DNA of 34,891 bases, taken from positions 1-34,891 of the forward strand of contig JAIYDC010000038.1 of NCBI GenBank assembly GCA_027487685.1. The letters run 5' to 3'. Within the stretch, counting starts at the first letter, position 1, and every line of letters begins with the position of its first letter. Positions 24,395 through 32,523 of this stretch are shown piece after piece. A program made the position numbers and the translations under genes. Source of the stretch: Pseudomonadota bacterium. GTDB lineage: Bacteria > Bdellovibrionota > Bacteriovoracia > Bacteriovoracales > Bacteriovoracaceae. The notes below the pieces were generated by a model. The model saw only the letters and a list, made by a program, of their open reading frames with translations. It was not told where the DNA came from and did no database searches.

Positions 24395-25020
24395 GAGTTC
24401 TGCTCCTCTTTAACTTTGAGGTCTTTCGCTTTGAGCTCTTGCTGCTCCTTAACGTAGTCTGGGGTAACGGTAAAGTTTGCCTTGATTTCGTGGCCTAAGC
24501 CTTTGCGATAGGTCATGGCGTTCATCGCATCGTCGTAGCTTGGGCGCTCCGCTGGCTTGCGATCCATGCCTTTAGCTATCTTATTCTGTAAGTGAATGAT
24601 CGCATGAATCAGGCCTTCTGGAATTGGCGGGCAACCTGGGACGTAGACGTCGACCGGCATGATCTCGTCGATTCCCTGAAGGACGGAATACGTATCGAAG
24701 ATTCCGCCAGACGAGGAGCAAGCCCCCATGGCAATAACCCATTTTGGCTCGAGCATCTGATCATAGATAGTCCGGAGCACAGGTGCCATTTTAGTCGTAA
24801 TTGTTCCTGCAACGATTAGCATATCTGCCTGCCGCGGAGAGAAACGGACAACCTCTGCGCCGAAGCGGGAGAGGTCATAGGTCGACGAGAGCGTCGACAT
24901 CATCTCGATTCCGCAGCACGAAGTTCCAAATGGCATTGGCCAGAGAGAATTCTTCTGGGCCCACTTGGCGGCCTCAGTCAGAAGTGTTGGATAAAAAAAT
25001 GAACTTCCGTCTTTTGACAT
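24391..25020 (-). CDS. nuoB: NADH-quinone oxidoreductase subunit B (cluster N2)
   Basis: NuoB holds the terminal cluster N2, which reduces quinone. The 209-residue protein keeps all ligands: the tandem C35-C36 (SCCGIE), C101 (ACSSSGG) and C130 (GCPPIPEG). A ~40-residue charged C-terminal tail follows the core. GGGAG precedes the ATG. The gene lies 10 bases after nuoA. Confidence 0.98.
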   Translation of the reverse strand: MSKDGSSFFYPTLLTEAAKWAQKNSLWPMPFGTSCCGIEMMSTLSSTYDLSRFGAEVVRFSPRQADMLIVAGTITTKMAPVLRTIYDQMLEPKWVIAMGACSSSGGIFDTYSVLQGIDEIMPVDVYVPGCPPIPEGLIHAIIHLQNKIAKGMDRKPAERPSYDDAMNAMTYRKGLGHEIKANFTVTPDYVKEQQELKAKDLKVKEEQNS

Positions 25021-25030
25021 AAGATTCTCC

Positions 25031-25420
25031 CTAGTCCCAGCTCAGCGCGCCTCTTAGGCGAAGGTAGAAATACCCGCCGAGAAGCAAACTGAAAAAGAGT
25101 CCCATCTCTAAAAGGATGAGTGGGCCCGATTTAATGTAGGTTTGGTAAACGATCGTCCAAGGGTACATAAAAACAACTTCAACATCAAAAATGAGAAAAA
25201 TGATACCGACAAGGTAGTAACGTACAGAGAACTGCTGATGAGCGTCGCCTTCATATTCAACGCCGCACTCATATGTTTCATACTTCTTCTTGGTAATCTC
25301 CTGAGGCCGGGTACCCATGATCTTATTGATGGAGATAACCGCCGTTGCGATGACGACGCCAATGATCATTAGGATTAAAACAGCTAAATAATCGAGCGAA
25401 CCTTCAACCGGTAGAAACAT
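25031..25420 (-). CDS. nuoA: NADH-quinone oxidoreductase subunit A
   Basis: NuoA is a three-helix membrane subunit near the quinone channel. The protein has the conserved loop [20 protein letters not shown] with its Cys (C52) and the helix [12 protein letters not shown] with acidic residues D79 and E81. The start is ATG 25420, with AGGG five bases upstream; a GTG two codons earlier is less likely. It is the first gene of the nuo operon. Confidence 0.97.
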   Translation of the reverse strand: MFLPVEGSLDYLAVLILMIIGVVIATAVISINKIMGTRPQEITKKKYETYECGVEYEGDAHQQFSVRYYLVGIIFLIFDVEVVFMYPWTIVYQTYIKSGPLILLEMGLFFSLLLGGYFYLRLRGALSWD

Positions 25421-25447
25421 AAACACCCTATGGAAAATGAATGACTT

Positions 25448-25476
25448 AATCTAGCACCCCGAAATTACAAACTCAA
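25448..25476 (-). promoter_or_regulatory. candidate promoter of the nuo operon
   Basis: On the - strand, TTGAGT (25476-25471) and TAGATT (25453-25448) are separated by 17 bases, a five-of-six and four-of-six match to sigma-70 boxes. Transcription would start near 25441, leaving a ~20-base leader with AGGG before the nuoA ATG. Confidence 0.45.
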
Positions 25477-25502
25477 TGATTCTCAAGAAAAGCTCAAGAA
25501 GT

Positions 25503-25532
25503 TTGACACACCAAACGAGAAAAAAGTTAGAT
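25503..25532 (+). promoter_or_regulatory. candidate + strand promoter
   Basis: TTGACA (25503-25508) and TTAGAT (25527-25532) are 18 bases apart. It is divergent from the nuo promoter and could serve the gene at 25738 with a leader of about 200 bases. No riboswitch or terminator-like fold is evident in that leader. A second candidate, TTGATA (25703) with TAACTT (25726), lies directly at the start codon. Confidence 0.35.
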
Positions 25533-25737
25533 GGAAATATTTTGGATTGATAAAACCTGTCGGCCAGGTCCGTGTCTTTTTGAAATCCAAGAGGTGGTGG
25601 AGAAAGTTGGGGCCCCAGTTCCAGCATTATCTAACGCCCATGGACAAGCAACATCCCGACTAAAACAATCGGTCTTACCTCGACCGTGGAGCGAAACGAA
25701 GCTTGATACAAGATCTTCTCTCCCGTAACTTAAATAG

Positions 25738-26439
25738 ATGACACAGACTCAAGAAATAATCCTCGAAGGCAGCTATCAGTATTTTGAGAAAGACCTGAAC
25801 TACTCTCAGGAGAATTTCAAACTTTCGCAGTATGAAGACACCAAGGCCTACACATTTGCTGCGGAGATTTTATCCCGGCTCGAAAACGGCGAGTTCCTGA
25901 AGCTCATGATCCGTTATGAAATGGCCGCAAACTTCTATCCTTTCTCGGTAAGGATAGAAAAGTCAATCGGTAGTCGCTACGCACTAGAGACATATAAGAT
26001 TGACGTCGCAAACCTCGAGCTTAAGTACACTTTTCAAAACTCCACGGGTACGCAAGATTTTCGCCGTGCCGTAAATTCGAAGCACTTCCTGACATCCCCC
26101 GCACTCTGTACGGCCGGTGTCTTCGCGCTGACGAAGCGGTTCGACGCTACCGGCCGCACGCCAGTAACATTTATCAGCTCTGATAATGACTGGAGCTACA
26201 AAAGTCCGCCAAAAGAAAAAATTGTCTACGCTGAGCCCCAGCGGGACACGGAAGATTTTAGTTTAAACGGTGCTCCGCTGGCAGTGTCGCATATAGCTCT
26301 ATTCGATAATGACTCAGGACATGGGAGTGTGGAGGATCGTGTTGACCTACACCTCTCAAAACACTTCTCAGTCCCCTACCAGTTGACTCAAGGGTCTCAG
26401 AGAATGGTCATTAAACAACTTAAGCGTAACACCCTCTAG
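25738..26439 (+). CDS. hypothetical protein, beta-rich
   Basis: The 233-residue protein has no signal peptide or membrane segment. It alternates short hydrophobic and polar stretches typical of a beta-rich fold (for example FLKLMIRYEMAANFYPFSVRIE and VANLELKYTF). I recognise no family. No Shine-Dalgarno sequence precedes the ATG; a TTGATA-17-TAACTT pair ends six bases upstream, so a leaderless transcript is possible. Its stop shares the CTAG palindrome with the stop of the convergent helicase gene. Confidence 0.7.
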   Translation: MTQTQEIILEGSYQYFEKDLNYSQENFKLSQYEDTKAYTFAAEILSRLENGEFLKLMIRYEMAANFYPFSVRIEKSIGSRYALETYKIDVANLELKYTFQNSTGTQDFRRAVNSKHFLTSPALCTAGVFALTKRFDATGRTPVTFISSDNDWSYKSPPKEKIVYAEPQRDTEDFSLNGAPLAVSHIALFDNDSGHGSVEDRVDLHLSKHFSVPYQLTQGSQRMVIKQLKRNTL

Positions 26440-29291
26440 ACATTAAAATAAGCAGCGATCTCCCGACAAGCTTCGGGGAGATTCACGGAAACGATCTCAT
26501 ACGGCTCCATCAACTTCTGAAAGGTACGTAAAGTGTTTCCCTTCCATTTCTTCACTCGATTATCCACCAACAGGATTGCTCCGTGATCATTCTCGGAACG
26601 CAGAAGACGACCGAATTTTTGATGCAAGGATCGAGTCCGATGAGCTAGGAAGTAATCGTTAAACTCATTTCCGAACTTCGACTCAAAAAAGTCTCGACGC
26701 TTCTGAATGACTAGGTCCTGTCGCACATCCGGAATTTTGTCGACTACAATGAACGAAAGCTTTTCGCCAGGAATATCGATTCCCTCGCCGAAGCTTTCCA
26801 TGCCGATAAGAATCGCCGACTTCTCCTTTTTAAATTCTTCAACTACATTCTTCCCCAATCCCTGAACGAAAACAGGAATTTTCCCCTCAAACTCCCGGAG
26901 AATCATGTCGGTTGCTCTTTCGAACCTGAGCCTCGAGGAGAAGAGCAAGAGGGTCCGGCCTCCGAGCTTACTAATGAGAGGATTAACTTCTTTCAGGAGC
27001 TCTGGCACAAATAGTGGATCAGAAATATTACGGGTATCTGGGCAAAGGAAGACCTTAGAGTTCGTTTTATAATCGTACACAGCATCTAGAAAGAGTCCCG
27101 TCTTAAACCGTTTATCTGCCGGGAGGTACGTGTAACCGGTCATCCACTCTACTCCCTGAACGCCTGAGTCGCCATGGGCATTTCCTAAGGTTGCAGAGGT
27201 AAAAACCACCGCCGTGGATTGGGAGAGGAGTTCGTCATGAATCCGGCGGCCTACGTCAATCGGTGCCGACTCGATAGCGTAGCCGTCATTTTCGGAGAAC
27301 TTCACGATTGTACACCAGTCGCTCGGGCCTTCGAGGTAGTGCTTGAAACAAGTCACAAGGCGCTCGAGATTTCCGAAGTTAGACTCGAACACGGCGAAAG
27401 CTTTTAGTTTCTGTGGCTCGCCCTTAAGCTCCCGATTCTCCCAACGTGAAAGGTACGGCAAGTAGAGGTTGTAAAGTGATTCGAAGATAAAGCCAAGAGA
27501 TTCGACATGGTTAAGAATCGCGGCGGAGAGGGCGTCTTTTAGCTCGCTTTTTTTAGGGAATGGCAGCTCGTTAGAGTAGGCCGGGCTGTAATTCGGAAGC
27601 TTCTTGAACCATGCCTCGACCACTCCCGGTAAAGCCTCGAAGTGATCACGTAGCATTTTCAAATTAAACTGGGTTTGCTCCCGAAGCGTCTGGATGGAGG
27701 CTTCGACCGCGAACTCATCTTCAAGAGTACCAAGAAGATAGATCAGCGCACCCATCCCCTGAGGAAAATTCTTTAAAAAGGCGTCAATGCTCCGGTGCTG
27801 AATCTCAAGAGTGTAGGCCTTGGTGGCCTCCTGTTCAAGGCGATGTGCCTCATCTACAACGATAAAAGGGGGGCGAGGAAGACTCCGGGGCCAAGTCAGC
27901 ATCAACGCATGATTTCCAATGATCACGTTGGCCTCTTTAGCCTCGCGTAGACCCTGGATGTAGGAGCAGTTATTGGACAGTGGACAAGCAGGACCAGCGC
28001 AGGCGCGGTAATCCACTGCCAGCGAAGCCTCTTTCTCAGCTAGCTCAGGAGCAAGCTTCTTGAGCACAAAAGGAATTTGTTCGCGGGTGAGTTTCTTTTC
28101 ATAGGGGACGCGGGTATTATGGAAGAACAAAAGTTCGAAGTAGGCGCGTGCGAAAGTTTCACCGAACGGCATGATGAACGATCGTTCGATGTCCTCCTCC
28201 CGGAAAAGAAGCTCGCACAAGTGGTTCGATGAACCGACTAGCTTCACCACCCGCATCTCGTCTCCGAGATTCAAAAGCCTCTTCATCTGTGGAACGTCTT
28301 TGGCGAGGGCCTGATCCTGGAGGGTTTTTGTACCAGTTGCGATGAGGCAGGTTTCCTTAAAATTCATCGAGAAGAGAAATGAAGGCAAAAGGTAGCCCAT
28401 CGTTTTACCTGTTCCAGTCGGGGCCTGTATCAGAGCGTGAATCCCGTTTTTAAACGCCTGACCTACCCGTAGTGCGAGCTGCTCCTGGGCCTCACGGTAA
28501 GAGTAGTGCGGGAGGATCTCAGTCACGCTCACTTCATCCCGGAGGATTTGCTGAATATTCTGGCCTGAGAAGTCGCGCTTAAACCGATCGAAGGTATCTG
28601 TCCGGAACGGTTCGACTTGAGTCAGGAGCTGATAGGACTTCGCCTTCTCAATGACTGGGTAATCGATGGCCTCGCCGATCTCTACAAGTTCATCGGGGGA
28701 GAGGGCAAAGAAACGCCGATAAAAGAAATCATCTGGGAATTCCAAAAAAACTTCACTGAGCTTGAGCCGCATTTCTCGGTCTTGATGAGTCATGAAGGTT
28801 GCAAGTAAAAGCGTCTTCAGAAGATCGCGCGAGTCGGCTAGACCTCGATGCTCTTCTTTCTCCGCAATCCCTAACATATTTATGAAGTATTCCAGGTTGA
28901 GGGTCGAGGCTTGAGGAAAAAGGAGTGCCAGGTAAAAAAGCGAATCATGATAGCTCTCACGGCCCTCAGGCTGGGGGATGCGATCGAAATAGCGCTTTAA
29001 GAAACTCTCTTCAAACTTCGCATTGTGCGCCAGCAAATCATGGGACTCAAGGCTCAATAGTTCTGGTTCTACAGTGAGCCAGAGCGGGGCGCGCCGTAGC
29101 TGTTCGTTTGTAATTCCAGTCAACTTTGTAATGAAGGACGAAACCTCATTAGAAGGCCGGACCAACGACGAGTAAGATCGCACGAGGGTAGTTCCGTCAA
29201 ACTGTAAAAAACCGACGTCGATGATTTCGTCCGTCGCGGGATTAACTCCGGTTGTTTCGATGTCTAACACGGCCCAAGAACCAAGACCCAT
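26436..29291 (-). CDS. DinG-family helicase with N-terminal DnaQ-like exonuclease domain
   Basis: The 951-residue protein joins a DEDDh exonuclease domain (1-170) to an XPD/DinG-type superfamily 2 helicase. The exonuclease has D10 and E12 (DIETTG), HNAKFE (90s) and H148...D153. The third acidic position is Glu94 instead of the usual Asp. The helicase has Walker A PTGTGKT (291-297), DEAH (480-483) and the QKFGRLLR motif VI. Four cysteines C359, C431, C436 and C442 match the [4Fe-4S] domain of XPD/DinG enzymes. This exonuclease-helicase layout is known for DinG of Gram-positive bacteria. It probably acts in DNA repair or removal of R-loops and replication blocks. AAAGGGA precedes the ATG. Confidence 0.9.
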   Translation of the reverse strand: MGLGSWAVLDIETTGVNPATDEIIDVGFLQFDGTTLVRSYSSLVRPSNEVSSFITKLTGITNEQLRRAPLWLTVEPELLSLESHDLLAHNAKFEESFLKRYFDRIPQPEGRESYHDSLFYLALLFPQASTLNLEYFINMLGIAEKEEHRGLADSRDLLKTLLLATFMTHQDREMRLKLSEVFLEFPDDFFYRRFFALSPDELVEIGEAIDYPVIEKAKSYQLLTQVEPFRTDTFDRFKRDFSGQNIQQILRDEVSVTEILPHYSYREAQEQLALRVGQAFKNGIHALIQAPTGTGKTMGYLLPSFLFSMNFKETCLIATGTKTLQDQALAKDVPQMKRLLNLGDEMRVVKLVGSSNHLCELLFREEDIERSFIMPFGETFARAYFELLFFHNTRVPYEKKLTREQIPFVLKKLAPELAEKEASLAVDYRACAGPACPLSNNCSYIQGLREAKEANVIIGNHALMLTWPRSLPRPPFIVVDEAHRLEQEATKAYTLEIQHRSIDAFLKNFPQGMGALIYLLGTLEDEFAVEASIQTLREQTQFNLKMLRDHFEALPGVVEAWFKKLPNYSPAYSNELPFPKKSELKDALSAAILNHVESLGFIFESLYNLYLPYLSRWENRELKGEPQKLKAFAVFESNFGNLERLVTCFKHYLEGPSDWCTIVKFSENDGYAIESAPIDVGRRIHDELLSQSTAVVFTSATLGNAHGDSGVQGVEWMTGYTYLPADKRFKTGLFLDAVYDYKTNSKVFLCPDTRNISDPLFVPELLKEVNPLISKLGGRTLLLFSSRLRFERATDMILREFEGKIPVFVQGLGKNVVEEFKKEKSAILIGMESFGEGIDIPGEKLSFIVVDKIPDVRQDLVIQKRRDFFESKFGNEFNDYFLAHRTRSLHQKFGRLLRSENDHGAILLVDNRVKKWKGNTLRTFQKLMEPYEIVSVNLPEACREIAAYFNV

Positions 29292-29409
29292 TTCTCATCC
29301 CTTTGAGTGATTTATGCGAAGTGGCATGCAAGTGATCTAACATAAATTAATAGGCAGACTTTCGTCAATTATGCTAAGTTGCATTATCGTACTTTTTCAT
29401 CGAGGATAC

Positions 29410-29799
29410 ATGGAAGCCTTGTTCATGCAGATTCAATCTTTCTGCATCGTCATTCTAATGGCACTGGGTATCTATGTTAACAAGCGCCGGAAGCTTCATG
29501 TTAAAATCATGAGCCTAGCGATGATCTGGGACGTAGCCCTTATACTCCAAATTGAACTTAGTCGTTCAGCTATCCTCAAGGCTTCAAAGGCCATGGACAA
29601 TGGACTTGCGCTGAATATTCACGTGTCCATCGCAATCTCGACCGTAGTTTTTTACTGTTTCATGCTCTACACTGGGCGCGCAGTACTTAGTGGAAAAAAT
29701 GCTTTCCGCAAACGCCACCGCGCACTCGGCTATACGACTTTTCTCCTGCGTATCCTGACGTTCGTGACGAGCTTCTGGGCCGTGGCACCAAAAGGATAA
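29410..29799 (+). CDS. small four-helix membrane protein (DUF420-like)
   Basis: The protein is about 129 residues with four hydrophobic segments. Conserved-looking polar residues lie at the helix ends: LHVKIM, a Asp in MIWDVALI, the IELSRSA motif, NIHVSIA and RKRHRALGY. This pattern of histidines resembles DUF420-type membrane proteins, some of which act in cytochrome oxidase or heme assembly; the match is tentative. The start is ATG 29410, with GAGG just upstream; a longer frame begins at 29371. It is the first gene of the operon with bolA. Confidence 0.6.
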   Translation: MEALFMQIQSFCIVILMALGIYVNKRRKLHVKIMSLAMIWDVALILQIELSRSAILKASKAMDNGLALNIHVSIAISTVVFYCFMLYTGRAVLSGKNAFRKRHRALGYTTFLLRILTFVTSFWAVAPKG

Positions 29800-29803
29800 C
29801 CAA

Positions 29804-30055
29804 ATGAGTGATTTTAAGTTTGTCGAAGACCTCATCAAACAGGGCCTACCAGACGCTGAGGTTTCGGTGGAAGATATGACAGGAACCAGGGATCACCTTG
29901 CGATCACAGTCGTAAGCGACGGCTTTAAGGGAAAGCTTCTTTTCGAGCAGCACCAAATTTTGATGACGCTCCTAAAAGAAGAGCTTAAAGGCCGGATACA
30001 CGCCGTGAAGCTTCAGACATTTACCAAAGAAAAATTTTCCGCAAGAAAGGAGTAA
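29804..30055 (+). CDS. bolA: BolA family protein
   Basis: The 83-residue protein has the BolA fold signature: GTRDHLAITVVSDGFKGK, then LFEQHQILMTLLKEEL, then IHAVKLQTFT. H50 and H66 are candidates for ligands of the [2Fe-2S] cluster shared with a CGFS glutaredoxin. That partner is encoded two bases downstream. AAGGA precedes the ATG. BolA-Grx pairs take part in iron sensing or iron-sulfur cluster delivery. The bolA symbol is used for the family, not for orthology with E. coli BolA. Confidence 0.9.
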   Translation: MSDFKFVEDLIKQGLPDAEVSVEDMTGTRDHLAITVVSDGFKGKLLFEQHQILMTLLKEELKGRIHAVKLQTFTKEKFSARKE

Positions 30056-30057
30056 GT

Positions 30058-30423
30058 ATGTCGTTTAATGTTCTTAACAATGATACCAATGAAATCGAGC
30101 ACACTGACAAGTCCAAGGACCTCAAGTCTCAAATCGAAGACCTCTTGAAGAGCTCTAAGGTGGTCCTCTTCATGAAAGGCAATTCACAGATGCCTCAGTG
30201 CGGTTTCTCGGCGAACTCGATCGCGATTCTAAAGCATCTTGGTGTCCAGTTCAAAACGTTCAACATCCTCAACGACCAGGAAATCCGTCAGGGTGTTAAG
30301 GAATTCTCAAACTGGCCAACCTATCCTCAGCTTTACGTAAATGGAAAGCTCATCGGCGGGAACGACATCATCACAGAAATGTACCAGAGCGGCGAGCTGC
30401 AGGAATACCTGAAGAATAACTAA
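30058..30423 (+). CDS. grxD: monothiol CGFS glutaredoxin (Grx4/GrxD type)
   Basis: The 121-residue protein has the monothiol active site CGFS (48-51), the FMKG loop (38-41), WPTYPQLYVNG and GGNDIITEMYQSGEL, all typical of the iron-sulfur-binding glutaredoxins. An extra ~20 acidic residues precede the core. These proteins bind a bridging [2Fe-2S] cluster with glutathione and deliver it to targets, often with BolA, encoded just upstream. AAAGGAG precedes the ATG. Confidence 0.95.
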   Translation: MSFNVLNNDTNEIEHTDKSKDLKSQIEDLLKSSKVVLFMKGNSQMPQCGFSANSIAILKHLGVQFKTFNILNDQEIRQGVKEFSNWPTYPQLYVNGKLIGGNDIITEMYQSGELQEYLKNN

Positions 30424-30434
30424 AAGAAACAACC

Positions 30435-31694
30435 ATGAAGAGAGTCATCGGGAAACTGAACCCAACTGATAAGAATGTAAACATCTGGGGGGCCGGGTTT
30501 TCGGGACTCGTCATCGGTTACTACCTGAAACAGAAAGGCTATCGAGTCACTATCTATGAGCGCTCGGGAAAGATCGGCGGGAAGATAGGCACAAGAAAGA
30601 CCTCGAGCGGACTTATCGAAATGGGCGCAAATGCGCTTTACATGAACGTCGATGCCACAGACCTTCTGAAGGAACTCAGACTCGAACCAATTCCGGCCTC
30701 GAAAAAGCTCAGGCGCCTTTTACTTTTAAATGGCAGACCTAAGAGACCACTGCAACTGGCCCTGCTAACAAAGCTTGCGGTCAACGGTCGCAGGAAGCCA
30801 CCACTGATCTCCGACGGTCTTACGGTTGCCGAGTTCTTCCGTCCTCTGCTGGGATCTGAGAATATAAGCAAGTTCATCTCTCCAGTCCTGGGTGGCATTT
30901 ACGCCACACCGGCGGAGCAGCTCCATTTTAAGTCAGTCTTTAGCGACTTCGCCCATCAGGCGCAATTTGACTCCTACTGGGAGTTCACGAAGTTCATGAT
31001 TCGAAATCAGAAGCTTAAACCTAAGCTCGAGGTTTCGGGTTCTGTCAGCTTCGAAGGTGGCATGCAGACGTTGATTAACCGGCTTGGTGAGACACTCAGG
31101 ACTGAGATAAAACTAAACTATAAAGAACCGTTCAAGATAAAGGGTAATACGATCCTCTGCACAGATGCCGCAACAGCGGCAAAGCTACTCTCGGAGCTGC
31201 GGCCCGAAATGAGTACCGAACTGGCCCGAATCCGCTACCAGGAGCTCACCAGTGTAACCGTGTTCCTAAAACGTGAGATCCGCTCACTCCACCACGCCTT
31301 CGGAGTACTCATTCCCCTTGAGAACGGCTTCAACTCTATCGGCGTGATCAATAACAAGGCCATTTTCCCTTCCAACAACGAAAACATTTACTCTTACACG
31401 TTCATCTCAAGAAAGATGTGCTCTAACGAAGAGATCATGTCAGATATTAAGGCCCTCTACGGAGAATTCGTTCTGGAAGACGTCGACTTCATCGAAAACA
31501 CCTATTGGGAGCGGGCGCTTCCCATTTACGATCTCCAGCGATACCTGAGCGTAAAGAAACTTCATCAACTCGCTCAGGCCGGGGATAACATTGCGATCTT
31601 CGGAAATTATGCTGCGGGAATTTCTTTGCGAGAAATGATCAGCGCTGCTAGAGATTTCGCCTTGAATCCGCTCGAATACAAGGAATCTCCATGA
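30435..31694 (+). CDS. HemY-like FAD-dependent oxidase (protoporphyrinogen oxidase family)
   Basis: The 419-residue protein has an N-terminal FAD site: WGAGFSG (18-24) and the ribose-binding Glu42, followed by IGGKIGT. The middle segment ISPVLGGIYATPAEQLHFKS matches the PVxGIYAGDPxxLS region of HemY-type protoporphyrinogen/coproporphyrinogen oxidases. The C-terminal IAIFGNYAAGISLREMISAA matches their FAD-contacting end. It could be another flavin amine oxidase. Context with a DUF420-like membrane protein and iron-sulfur genes fits heme synthesis. Its stop overlaps the next start (ATGA). Confidence 0.65.
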   Translation: MKRVIGKLNPTDKNVNIWGAGFSGLVIGYYLKQKGYRVTIYERSGKIGGKIGTRKTSSGLIEMGANALYMNVDATDLLKELRLEPIPASKKLRRLLLLNGRPKRPLQLALLTKLAVNGRRKPPLISDGLTVAEFFRPLLGSENISKFISPVLGGIYATPAEQLHFKSVFSDFAHQAQFDSYWEFTKFMIRNQKLKPKLEVSGSVSFEGGMQTLINRLGETLRTEIKLNYKEPFKIKGNTILCTDAATAAKLLSELRPEMSTELARIRYQELTSVTVFLKREIRSLHHAFGVLIPLENGFNSIGVINNKAIFPSNNENIYSYTFISRKMCSNEEIMSDIKALYGEFVLEDVDFIENTYWERALPIYDLQRYLSVKKLHQLAQAGDNIAIFGNYAAGISLREMISAARDFALNPLEYKESP

Positions 31695-32509
31695 CCGACT
31701 TCCCCTACCTCCACGGATTCTCTTCGACAGAGCAACTGCGGCTCCGGACCCAGGCCGAATTTGCCGAATATTCTGTCTTCCAGAACATCAACTTTGCATC
31801 ATCGAAGAAGCTTCTTGAAGTTGGGTGCGGTGTCGGTGCACAAACAGAAATCTTGCTCCGCCGCTTTCCAAGATTGCATGTCACTGGCGTCGACCTAAAC
31901 GAAAAGCAGCTTGAGGCGGCCAGGACCTTCGTCGGCGGTCTTCCGGGTAGTGCAGGCAGATTCGATTTTCATAAGATGAGCGGAGACAACCTGTCCTTCG
32001 ATGCACAGACTTTCGATGCCGCATACCTATGTTGGATCCTAGAGCATGTTCCAAACCCCGCTCAGGTTTTGAGCGAAGTTCGCAGAGTCTTGAGGCCTGG
32101 CTCCGAAATCGTCGTCACTGAGGTGATGAACTCCTCTTTTTTCCTAGATCCTTATTCTCCCAGCGTTTGGAAATACTGGATGGCGTTTAACGACTTTCAA
32201 CACACTCACGCCGGTGACCCGTTTATTGGGGCGAAACTTGGAAACCTCCTGACCCAAGTGGGCTACCACCAAGTCAGAACCGAGGTGAAGACCTGGCACT
32301 TCGACAACCGCCAACCCGCCCTACGTAAACAGGCGATCTATTTTTGGACCGACCTTCTTCTCTCAGCGGCCGATAAACTGGTTGCGGAAAACTATGTCGT
32401 CCAAGAGACGGTGGATAAAGCACGCGAGGATTTAGGCCGCGTTGCGAATGATCCCAACGCGGTTTTCCTCTACTCATTCATGCAGGCCAAAGCCCAGGTT
32501 TATTTTTAA
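31691..32509 (+). CDS. class I SAM-dependent methyltransferase
   Basis: The 272-residue protein has the Rossmann methyltransferase motifs: LLEVGCGVGAQTE (41-53) and acidic D68 (GVDLN) at the ends of strands 1 and 2, then FDAAYLCWILEHVPNP for motif II and VLRPG for motif III. The substrate is not evident; the C-terminal ~110 residues are family-specific. It is coupled to the HemY-like gene by a four-base overlap, so it may act in a porphyrin, quinone or lipid pathway (inference). Confidence 0.85.
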   Translation: MTDFPYLHGFSSTEQLRLRTQAEFAEYSVFQNINFASSKKLLEVGCGVGAQTEILLRRFPRLHVTGVDLNEKQLEAARTFVGGLPGSAGRFDFHKMSGDNLSFDAQTFDAAYLCWILEHVPNPAQVLSEVRRVLRPGSEIVVTEVMNSSFFLDPYSPSVWKYWMAFNDFQHTHAGDPFIGAKLGNLLTQVGYHQVRTEVKTWHFDNRQPALRKQAIYFWTDLLLSAADKLVAENYVVQETVDKAREDLGRVANDPNAVFLYSFMQAKAQVYF

Positions 32510-32523
32510 TCCAGGCCACATCT

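Noticed and set aside
25531-25728. 65-residue + strand open frame upstream of the hypothetical gene at 25738
   Set aside because: Its ATG falls inside the -10 box of the candidate promoter at 25503-25532, there is no Shine-Dalgarno sequence, and the composition (many Pro, Arg, Ser, no fold pattern) looks non-coding.
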